Part shown: positions 8,641-16,030 of the stretch, piece after piece | How the letters are laid out: the number at the start of each line of letters is the position of its first letter | Position numbering within the stretch: position 1 is the stretch's first letter | Origin: Planctomycetaceae bacterium | GTDB lineage: Bacteria > Planctomycetota > Planctomycetia > Pirellulales > Pirellulaceae | Assembly (NCBI GenBank): GCA_021298315.1 | Contig: JAJTFC010000051.1 | Span: 1 to 54,469 of the forward strand | Direction: 5' to 3' | DNA length: 54,469 bases | Notes under the pieces: model-generated | Seen by the model: the letters and a program-made list of their open reading frames with translations, nothing else | What the model was told of the DNA's origin: nothing | Database searches by the model: none | Program-made: the position numbers and the translations under genes

Positions 8641-9822
8641 ATGCTCTCGAAACTTGATCCGCAAGTAGCCTTGCAGTTGTCCAATTCTGGTCCTCGTCCA
8701 AAAGCGGCCTATTTGCACGTACCATTTTGCTACCATCGCTGTGGCTATTGCAACTTTACGTTGCTTGCTGGCCGAGACGATCTTCACGAGCGATTCGTCG
8801 ATGCCATCGGAACCGAGCTCTCATGGCTTGGAACTCCGCAACCGGTAGAGACAATTTTTCTAGGTGGGGGGACGCCATCGATTCTCAGTCCTAAGCTTAT
8901 GGAGCGACTGCTCGATAGCATCGGAACTTGGTTGCCGATTCAAGGTGCCCGAGAGTGGACCATCGAAGCAAATCCGCGAGATATCACCTCGTCCAATTTG
9001 AAACTCTGGAGCAGCTTTGGGATCAACCGTATAAGCATCGGTGGGCAATCCTTCCAAGCTCGCAAACTCAGGGTCCTTGAGCGAGACCATTCCCCTGAGG
9101 AACTCTCAAGGTCGATCGAGCTTGCTGTCTCTTGCATGCCCCAGGTCTCGCTCGATTTGATCTTTGCGGCACCCGGCGAGACGCTCGATGAATGGCAAGC
9201 GGATTTGAAGCGTTGCGGTTCGCTCGGGATCGGGCATGTATCGACCTATGGGCTAACTTTTGAAAAAGGTGCTCGCTTCTATGGCCAACTGCAGCGGCAT
9301 CAGATCACCAAGGTCGACGAGCAGATTGAACTCGATATGTACAATATGGCGATCGATACGCTGTGTGCACTTGGGATTGAGCATTATGAGATCTCGAACT
9401 TCGCTATCGAGGGGCAAGCGTGCTTGCACAATCAGTCCTATTGGAATTCGGATCGATGGTGGGGGTTTGGCCCAAGTGCTGCAAGTTATTTGGGGAGTAC
9501 TCGAAGTGTGAATCATCGAGGGACTCTCCAGTACTTGCGGAGAATCCAGGAGAATCTCTCACCGATCGATGAGCAAGACGAACTGACAGCCGATCAGCAG
9601 GATCGAGAGCGTTTCGTGTTTGGGATGCGGCAGCGAAAGGGAGTGGCTTGGGATCAATTCAAAGCGGATTTCTGTGAAAACACCTTTCAGGCGATCCAAA
9701 AGTGTTTGGATAAGCACATCGCACAAGGCTGGATCGAGCATGCCGAGGATCGGGTGCGATTGACCCGAGCGGGCCTAGTCCTAAGCGATGGCTTGTGGCA
9801 TGAGTATCTGACTTGTGATTGA
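8641..9822 (+). CDS. hemW: radical SAM heme chaperone HemW (coproporphyrinogen III oxidase-like)
   Basis: A 393-residue radical SAM protein. The 4Fe-4S cluster motif is C30-x3-C34-x2-C37 in AYLHVPFCYHRCGYCNFT, followed by the SAM-binding stretch IFLGGGTPSIL, the IEANPRD segment, the NRISIGGQSFQ motif and DLIFAAPGET. This order and the YxHxPFCxxxCxYC signature are those of HemW/HemN-type proteins. HemW carries heme to client proteins rather than acting as the anaerobic coproporphyrinogen oxidase. The extra N-terminal residues of true HemN are absent, and the length fits HemW. The C-terminal wing (QDRERFVFGMRQRKGVAWDQF) also matches. It starts 20 bases after the F protein gene, so the two may be co-transcribed. 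The initiating ATG at 8641 agrees with the domain boundary. Confidence 0.92.
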   Translation: MLSKLDPQVALQLSNSGPRPKAAYLHVPFCYHRCGYCNFTLLAGRDDLHERFVDAIGTELSWLGTPQPVETIFLGGGTPSILSPKLMERLLDSIGTWLPIQGAREWTIEANPRDITSSNLKLWSSFGINRISIGGQSFQARKLRVLERDHSPEELSRSIELAVSCMPQVSLDLIFAAPGETLDEWQADLKRCGSLGIGHVSTYGLTFEKGARFYGQLQRHQITKVDEQIELDMYNMAIDTLCALGIEHYEISNFAIEGQACLHNQSYWNSDRWWGFGPSAASYLGSTRSVNHRGTLQYLRRIQENLSPIDEQDELTADQQDRERFVFGMRQRKGVAWDQFKADFCENTFQAIQKCLDKHIAQGWIEHAEDRVRLTRAGLVLSDGLWHEYLTCD

Positions 9823-9891
9823 AAAGGCGGTTCTTCAGGAATTTTTACGGCTATGTTGATTTGATATGTGGCTGGCTGATGCGTGCTCGTG

Positions 9892-10027
9892 CTCAGTGAA
9901 ACGGTGCTCGTGCTCGTAATCGAAGGGGGGGAGCATGGGCACATATGCGGTCGACCACGAAATTGAACTCAATTTTACTGAGCATTTCCTATCACCGCGA
10001 TTTCTATCATCCGATTTCGAGCACGAG
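9892..10027 (+). repeat. inverted-repeat element, copy C (variant core)
   Basis: The 358-base gap between hemW and the hydantoinase gene contains a left arm at 9892-9916 that matches, at 23 of 25 bases, the reverse complement of 49529-49553 in copy B. A perfect 10-base inverted repeat CTCGTGCTCG (9907-9916) / CGAGCACGAG (10018-10027) encloses about 100 bases of unrelated sequence. In copies A and B the arms read CTCGTACTCG, so this copy has G in place of A. I see no gene, tRNA or convincing terminator in the rest of the gap. Confidence 0.7.
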
Positions 10028-10181
10028 TGGTAACTGAAGTTGTTCTGGCTATGAAGGCACATAACTTGGATACTAAAGAATCAAGGGGACGACGCATTGA
10101 TACAATTCGTATAGTCAATCCGTTAAAATAATTGGTTGGGCTCAGCCATCGGTAATACACAGTCGGAAAAGCAATAATTCT

Positions 10182-13100
10182 ATGGTTGGAAACTACCAAG
10201 TTTGGTGCGATGTCGGAGGCACTTTTACGGATTGCTTCGTCCTAACGCCACAGAAGCGCCAGCTCCGACTCAAAGTCCTATCGCATGGTCGTATGCCAGG
10301 CAGCATCGATTCATGGATGGACTCATCGACCTGGATCGATCCTCGCCGAATTGGCCAAAGCCATCGATTCTGGCGTTCGAGTTCCGTGGTGCTTTACGAT
10401 GCTTCTCGACAAGCTATTGCTGAAGGGATTTGCAGCGACTTTTGCGGCTCGACGGGTGCCATCCGGGTCGAAGGACTTTCGCAAGCCCGATCTGCCGTGG
10501 CTTACGAGTTTATACCAGGGATAGAAGCTCCCGTGCTTGCTGCCCGAATGATGCTCGATGTTCCCCTGGAGGATCCGCTCCCGGTTCTCGATGTTCGCTT
10601 GGGGACTACTCGCGCGACGAATGCACTGCTGACACGATCCGGTGAGCCGACAGCTTTGCTTACGACCAAGGGGTTCGAGGATCTGATCGAAATCGGGTAT
10701 CAGGAGCGGCCTGAACTCTTTGCAATCCATGTCCAGAAAAGACGCAGTCTCTATACTCATTCGGTTGGCATCGTCGAACGAATCGACGCCAATGGCGATG
10801 TCCTGATGGCACTTGATGAGAAACAAGCTCAAGAGGAGTTGCGATCGCTCTGGGGCCGAGGGATCAGATCCTTGGCGATCTGTTTGCTCCACTCGTATAG
10901 GAATCCTCAGCATGAGTTGCGTTTAGCCCAGATTGCAACGGATATGGGTTTTCCTTGGGTATTTAGTTCTGCCCGTGTCGCACCGGTGATTCGAGCCGTA
11001 TCCAGGGGCGAAACGGCACTCGTGGATGCTTATTTGACTCCCGTGGTTCGCAAGTACCTTTCGGGGTTGCAGCAGCAAATCTGTCAGATTGCTGGGAGCA
11101 AGTTGCGGGTGATGACCAGCAGTGGAGGGCTGATCGATGCTGCTCAAGCCTCCGGAAAGGAATTGGTTCTTTCGGGACCTGCTGGAGGCGCGGTGGCTTT
11201 GCAGGCGATCTCCAAACAATCCGGTGCACCGAAGCTCATCGGACTGGACATGGGTGGCACCTCGACGGATGTGTGCCGCATCGATGGCCGATTGCAACTC
11301 GAACACGAAACGGTCAAGGCGGGGATTCGAATGACCGTACCGACACTCGCGATCCATACGGTTGCCTCCGGTGGCGGTAGCATCTGCACGTTTGACGGAG
11401 TCCAGTTACGCATAGGCCCCAAGAGCGCTGGTTCCGATCCAGGGCCTGCTTGTTACGGCCGAGGCGGCCCCCTTACGATCACCGATTTGAATTTGCTCCA
11501 AGGTCGAATCGATCCTCAAGCGTTTCCGATACCATTGCAACCCCAGGCCGCCCAAGATCGCTTGATGGAACTGCTCGATCAAGTTCAGTGCAATCCTTTG
11601 TTTGAGTCCATGGATGCCGACAAGCTTGTTTCAGGTTTGCGCCAAATCGCCAACGAGCAAATGGCTTCGGCTGTCCGAGCCATCAGCATCGAACAAGGAG
11701 CCGATCCGCGCGAACATGTGCTCGTAGGCTTCGGGGGTGCTGCCGGCCAACACATTTGTCAGATTGCCGAGCTCCTGGATATGGATCGTATCATCGATCA
11801 TCCCGAGGCCGGTCTGCTCAGCGCCCTGGGAATGGGGCTTGCGCAAATCAAACGCTCTGCGACCCATCCGCTGTACATGCCTTTGGATAAGCTCGACCGA
11901 GGGCAATTGGAACTTATTCGCAGCAGGCTCACCGAGCAAATCCGTCTGGAGTTGGCCGGCGAAGGTATCGCTTCGGAGCAACAGACTTTTCTCGGTGAGG
12001 TCGAGCTTCGCTACCTGGGTACTGAAGGGACACTGCGAATCCTCTGGGATGATCACCCCGAGGATTGGAGCTCAAGGTTTGAAAAAAGATACCAGGAAAA
12101 GTTTGGAGTCTCGAGGGATTCGCATCCGTTGGAGATTACGTGCTTGTGGCTCGAAGGCTCTTCGCCGCAAGCGACCATCGAGCCGATGGCAATGCCCCAA
12201 GAGATCATCGTTCCGCAGCGATTGATCTCTATGGTGGTTGGAAACCAGCGAGTCGATGCACCTTGTCTGGATCGTCGAGCGATTCGGATCGGGCAAGTGA
12301 TCACCGGACCGGCGCTGGTGCAATCCAGCGGTTCGACGACGATCATCGATTTGGGTTGGAAAGCAACCATGGAGTCCGATGGATCGCTTAGGATCGAGCG
12401 AGCGAATCATCGTATCGAGCAAACTGCCGATACAGGTGCATCGAGCCAGTCCGTCGCCGATTCGTTTGATCCCATTCTTAGAGAGGTCATCGCGCAGCGG
12501 ATTGCTGCGATTGCCGAGCAAATGGGAATCGTGCTGGAGCAAACCGCGCTGAGCGTGAATGTCAAGCAACGGCGGGATTTTAGCTGTGCGGTGTTCGATG
12601 CCCGTGGGGAACTGATAGCCAACGCACCCCACGTGCCGGTTCATCTAGGTGCCATGGGGCGCACTGTACAAGCGATGATCGAGCGATTCGAGAGGATGAG
12701 TCCTGGCGATTGCTTTGTCACGAACGATCCTTATCAAGGCGGCTCGCATTTGCCGGATGTGACAGTCGTCACGCCAGTTTTTGCTATCGAGGGATCGCAG
12801 CGACCGACATTCTTTGTCGCTTCTCGGGCTCATCATGCAGAGATCGGCGGAATAGCACCCGGATCCATGGCACCGACTTCCACATGCTTGGGCCAAGAGG
12901 GAGTCATTATCCCGCCGATGCATTTTACCCAGGCCGGGATCGATCGATTGGATCGAATCGAGCGGTTGCTCAGGAGTGCTCCGTATCCGTCGCGAAATGT
13001 CGCGGAAAACCTAGCGGATCTGCTCGCCCAACAAGCGGCCAATCAACGAGGGGCTCTGGCCATGGTCGAGTTGGCACGGTCGCTAGGAGCCGTTCGTTTG

Positions 13101-14018
13101 CAATCGATCCTTGAGTCCATTTTGGAAGTTGCCAGAGCCAAAACGATGCGATGGATCGCGGGTTTGTCGAAGTCTGAATTTCGATTCGAAGATGCGATGG
13201 ATGACGGGACTGGCATTGCGGTTCTGATTACCAAGGAGGCTGGGGATCGACTGCGGATCGATTTTGAGGGTACTGGCACCGAGAGCTTAAGGAACCTCAA
13301 TGCCAATCCAGGGATCGTTACGGCTGCGGTCATGTATACGATTCGATGTGCGATAGCCGACACCATGCCGCTTAACTCCGGGGTGATGCGAGCCGTCGAA
13401 TTAAGCATCCCACGAGGCATACTTAATCCTCGTGGAACTGGACGAGTCGAGGATTGGCCTGCGGTTGCAGGAGGTAATGTTGAAACGAGTCAGAGGATCG
13501 TCGATGTGCTCTGGGGAGCTCTTGAACTAGCGGCAGCCAGTCAAGGAACCATGAACAACTTTTTGTTTGGCAACGATCGGTTCGGTTATTACGAAACGAT
13601 CGGAGGCGGGACGGGAGCAAGCCAATACGGACCCGGGTCCGACGCTGTCCATTCCCATATGACTAACACACGGCTGACGGATGTCGAGGTTCTAGAGAGT
13701 CGCTATCCGGTGCGGGTAATGCGCTTTGGTGTTCGACGCGGAAGTGGAGGAGATGGCTTGCATCGAGGGGGCTGTGGAATGGAACGAGAGATCATGGCAC
13801 TCGAGCCACTTGAGGTGTCCCTGGTCACGAGTCGCCGCCAAGGCTCAGGGCCTTATGGGCTCGAAGGTGGGCTAGCTGGTTTGCTGGGTGAAAACTGGTG
13901 GATCGATCGGCTTGGCAACCAGCAGCGATTGCAAGGTTCTTGCCAACTTCAAATCCAGCCGGGGGATCGGATTCGGATCTTGACCCCCGGTGGCGGCGGT
14001 TACGGCCAAGTCCGTTGA
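10182..14018 (+). CDS. fused hydantoinase A/B family protein (5-oxoprolinase-like)
   Basis: A single 1278-residue polypeptide joining both hydantoinase halves, close in size to eukaryotic ATP-dependent 5-oxoprolinase. The HyuA N-terminal domain begins with the ATP-binding motif DVGGTFTD (10-17) and contains LGTTRATNALLTRSGEPTAL and GFEDLIEIGYQ. The HyuA core (about 275-565) has LIGLDMGGTSTDVCRI. The HyuB half starts near residue 760 and shows QRRDFSCAVFDARGEL, APHVPVHLGAMG, FVTNDPYQGGSHLPD, and a C-terminal RRGSGGDGLHRGG and LTPGGGGYG. The family opens cyclic amides or ureas (5-oxoproline, hydantoins, N-methylhydantoin) or carboxylates ketones using ATP. 5-Oxoproline cleavage to glutamate is the best guess from the fusion, but the substrate is not proven. 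It stands alone on its strand, with a convergent gene 15 bases downstream. Confidence 0.9.
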   Translation: MVGNYQVWCDVGGTFTDCFVLTPQKRQLRLKVLSHGRMPGSIDSWMDSSTWIDPRRIGQSHRFWRSSSVVLYDASRQAIAEGICSDFCGSTGAIRVEGLSQARSAVAYEFIPGIEAPVLAARMMLDVPLEDPLPVLDVRLGTTRATNALLTRSGEPTALLTTKGFEDLIEIGYQERPELFAIHVQKRRSLYTHSVGIVERIDANGDVLMALDEKQAQEELRSLWGRGIRSLAICLLHSYRNPQHELRLAQIATDMGFPWVFSSARVAPVIRAVSRGETALVDAYLTPVVRKYLSGLQQQICQIAGSKLRVMTSSGGLIDAAQASGKELVLSGPAGGAVALQAISKQSGAPKLIGLDMGGTSTDVCRIDGRLQLEHETVKAGIRMTVPTLAIHTVASGGGSICTFDGVQLRIGPKSAGSDPGPACYGRGGPLTITDLNLLQGRIDPQAFPIPLQPQAAQDRLMELLDQVQCNPLFESMDADKLVSGLRQIANEQMASAVRAISIEQGADPREHVLVGFGGAAGQHICQIAELLDMDRIIDHPEAGLLSALGMGLAQIKRSATHPLYMPLDKLDRGQLELIRSRLTEQIRLELAGEGIASEQQTFLGEVELRYLGTEGTLRILWDDHPEDWSSRFEKRYQEKFGVSRDSHPLEITCLWLEGSSPQATIEPMAMPQEIIVPQRLISMVVGNQRVDAPCLDRRAIRIGQVITGPALVQSSGSTTIIDLGWKATMESDGSLRIERANHRIEQTADTGASSQSVADSFDPILREVIAQRIAAIAEQMGIVLEQTALSVNVKQRRDFSCAVFDARGELIANAPHVPVHLGAMGRTVQAMIERFERMSPGDCFVTNDPYQGGSHLPDVTVVTPVFAIEGSQRPTFFVASRAHHAEIGGIAPGSMAPTSTCLGQEGVIIPPMHFTQAGIDRLDRIERLLRSAPYPSRNVAENLADLLAQQAANQRGALAMVELARSLGAVRLQSILESILEVARAKTMRWIAGLSKSEFRFEDAMDDGTGIAVLITKEAGDRLRIDFEGTGTESLRNLNANPGIVTAAVMYTIRCAIADTMPLNSGVMRAVELSIPRGILNPRGTGRVEDWPAVAGGNVETSQRIVDVLWGALELAAASQGTMNNFLFGNDRFGYYETIGGGTGASQYGPGSDAVHSHMTNTRLTDVEVLESRYPVRVMRFGVRRGSGGDGLHRGGCGMEREIMALEPLEVSLVTSRRQGSGPYGLEGGLAGLLGENWWIDRLGNQQRLQGSCQLQIQPGDRIRILTPGGGGYGQVR

Positions 14019-14033
14019 TTGTTTTAAAATCGA

Positions 14034-14864
14034 CTAAGTTGGTTTTGCGTATTTTTCGAACGAGCGAATTGTTTCGTAGGCTGCTTGCTGGGAAGTTGGT
14101 AGTGGGAAAACTTCAGCACTCAGATATCCGCTGTAGCCGGTCGAGCGTAAAGCTTCGATCATTGGACTGACCGTTAGATGCCCCAAGCCGATGGCTTGCC
14201 GGTTGCTATCGGCAAAGTGTACGTGTCCGATCGCCGTGCCAGCCTTGTGTATCGATGCAGCGATGTCGGCTTCTTCGATGTTCATGTGGAACCAATCTGC
14301 CAGCAATTTAGTGCAAAACAAGCCTCGGATCATCGCTGAGCCTTGGGCTAGAGTATTGCACTGGTCGGTCTCGTATCGATTCAAGGGCTCATAGAGGATC
14401 TGGCCACCGATCTTTCGAGCACGCGAATCGAGTCGTTCGAGTCCCTCTCGCAGATACTGCTTTGCTAAGGGTTTGGGCACCCCGGGACCTGAGCGTCCTT
14501 GCATAGAGCCGAGGATCATTGGAGCTCCTAGCTGTGTGGCTACTTCGAGCATCGATTCGAGGAACTCGATAGCCGCAGATCGAACGGAGTTATCGCTGTC
14601 TGCTAGGGAGAGTTTGTGCCGGACCCAGCCAGCCCCGGTTCCAATGGCTGCAACCTGGATCCCGAAGCGAGCCGAGAGAGCTTTGAGATCCTGTTGGTGG
14701 AGGAATTCCGGCCCGGGAGGGAAAATCTCGATTCCGTCAAAGCCTAATTCAGCGGCCAAACCCATGCTTTCTGGGAGCGAACCCCAAAAAACGAAGGGAC
14801 CGCCGAGAGCTTCTGGGACTGCCGAATAGGTTATCGAGGATTTCATTTCTTTTTCGTTCATCAA
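14034..14864 (-). CDS. sugar phosphate isomerase/epimerase-like TIM-barrel protein
   Basis: A 276-residue protein of the xylose isomerase-like TIM barrel (AP endonuclease 2 superfamily). Segments typical of the family are LGFDGIEIFPPGPE, the metal-ligand glutamate in ILYEPLNRYETDQ, the D-x-x-H-type pair in LADWFHMNIEEAD, the histidine pair in IGHVHFADSNR, and a final glutamate in YLSAEVFPLP. Such proteins isomerise or epimerise ketoses, or dehydrate inosose-type sugars, using a divalent metal. The family is very broad, so the substrate cannot be named. No signal peptide is seen; cytoplasmic location is likely. The ATG codons at 14864, 14861 (MNEKEM) and 14846 (MKSSITYS) are all possible starts. 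The gene converges on the hydantoinase gene. Confidence 0.82.
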   Translation of the reverse strand: MMNEKEMKSSITYSAVPEALGGPFVFWGSLPESMGLAAELGFDGIEIFPPGPEFLHQQDLKALSARFGIQVAAIGTGAGWVRHKLSLADSDNSVRSAAIEFLESMLEVATQLGAPMILGSMQGRSGPGVPKPLAKQYLREGLERLDSRARKIGGQILYEPLNRYETDQCNTLAQGSAMIRGLFCTKLLADWFHMNIEEADIAASIHKAGTAIGHVHFADSNRQAIGLGHLTVSPMIEALRSTGYSGYLSAEVFPLPTSQQAAYETIRSFEKYAKPT

Positions 14865-14972
14865 TTCTTTGCAGAATCTTCATATTGGTCGACTGTTCCA
14901 CTTGCAGGGCTTGCATGAAAATCTGCAGCGACGATTCTGGAACTTACGCAGGCTAGAGGATAGCTGATTCCT

Positions 14973-14979
14973 AGGAGGA
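14973..14979 (+). promoter_or_regulatory. strong ribosome binding site of pstS
   Basis: The bases AGGAGGA end 5 bases before the ATG at 14985. This is one of the few near-perfect Shine-Dalgarno sequences in the window and fixes the pstS start. It fits high translation of a periplasmic binding protein. Confidence 0.85.
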
Positions 14980-14984
14980 TTTCC

Positions 14985-16001
14985 ATGCAAGAGAATTTAG
15001 GAACTACTTTGATTCATCCGCGAAAAATGGTTTATCGCAGAGGTTTGCTCTGCCTGCTTGCACTCTTGTCGATGGCTTATGGGGCCCAGGCTCAGCTTGC
15101 TGTTGACTCCTCCCTGAAGCCTTACCGAGTGGTTCCTGGGGTGTCCGGACAACTCAAGAGCGTCGGCTCTGATTCGATGAATCCGCTGATGTTGCTTTGG
15201 ACCGAGAAGTTCAAGACGTATTACAAGGGAGTGCGCACCGAGGTCGAAGGGCAGGGTTCTTCGAAGGCCATGCCGGCGTTGATCGAGGGTGCATCGAGTT
15301 TTGGGCCGATGAGTCGGGATGCGAAGAGTAATGAAATTGCGGACTTTGAGAAGAAGTTTGGGTACAAGCCGACGATGATCCCGACGGCGATCGATCTGCT
15401 TGCGATTTATGTTCATCGCGACAATCCGCTTTCGGAGATATCTTTGCAACAACTGGATTCGATTTTTTCGAGCACTCGAAAACTCGGTGGCAATTCGATT
15501 GACAAGTGGGGAGATTTAGGGCTTTCGGGCGACTACGAGTCTGCAAACATAGCGATGTTTGGACGAAACGCAGCATCTGGAACCTATGGGTTTTTCAAGG
15601 AGAAAGTCCTTGGAAACGGCGACTACCGGGACTTGGTCAACGAGCAGCCTGGTTCGACAGCGGTGATTCAGTCAGTTGGAGAGAACAAATTCGCGATGGG
15701 CTACAGCGGTGTAGGTTTTAAAACCGCCTCGGTAAAAACACTGGCTTTGGCTTCAAAACCAGGCGAAAAAGCCTTTCCGCCAACCTCCGAGAACGCCTAC
15801 AGCGGGGACTATCCACTGGCCCGATACCTTTATTTGGCGATCAATCACAAACCGGGTACCAAGCTCGATCCGGTGCGTCGCGAGTTCATCAAGTTTATAT
15901 TCAGCAAAGAGGGTCAAGAGTTGGTCGTTAAGGAAGGTTCGTTTCCGGTCGATGGCCCGACAGCCGCCAAGGTCTTGAAGAGCCTCGGCATCGATCCATA
16001 A
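14985..16001 (+). CDS. pstS: phosphate ABC transporter substrate-binding protein PstS
   Basis: A 338-residue periplasmic binding protein with a signal peptide (hydrophobic core LLCLLALLSMAYG, cleavage after AQA at residue 36). The mature protein begins the PstS fold with LKSVGSDSMNPLMLLWTEKF. It then has the binding-site-like stretches GQGSSKAMPALIEGASSFGPMSR and RNAASGTYGFFKEKVLG, and the C-terminal ARYLYLAINHKPG. These match the PstS/DING-like family that binds orthophosphate and passes it to PstCA. It is the first gene of pstSCAB, with a strong ribosome binding site. I found no convincing Pho box in the 120 bases upstream. Confidence 0.92.
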   Translation: MQENLGTTLIHPRKMVYRRGLLCLLALLSMAYGAQAQLAVDSSLKPYRVVPGVSGQLKSVGSDSMNPLMLLWTEKFKTYYKGVRTEVEGQGSSKAMPALIEGASSFGPMSRDAKSNEIADFEKKFGYKPTMIPTAIDLLAIYVHRDNPLSEISLQQLDSIFSSTRKLGGNSIDKWGDLGLSGDYESANIAMFGRNAASGTYGFFKEKVLGNGDYRDLVNEQPGSTAVIQSVGENKFAMGYSGVGFKTASVKTLALASKPGEKAFPPTSENAYSGDYPLARYLYLAINHKPGTKLDPVRREFIKFIFSKEGQELVVKEGSFPVDGPTAAKVLKSLGIDP

Positions 16002-16030
16002 GCTCTTTTTTTCGCGCACCGCAGGCGGGC

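Noticed and set aside
14865..14984. TTGCAG/TTGCAT/CTGCAG repeats upstream of pstS as a possible Pho box
   Set aside because: Their spacing is 9 and 12 bases rather than the 11-base period of PhoB sites, and the bases do not match the consensus.
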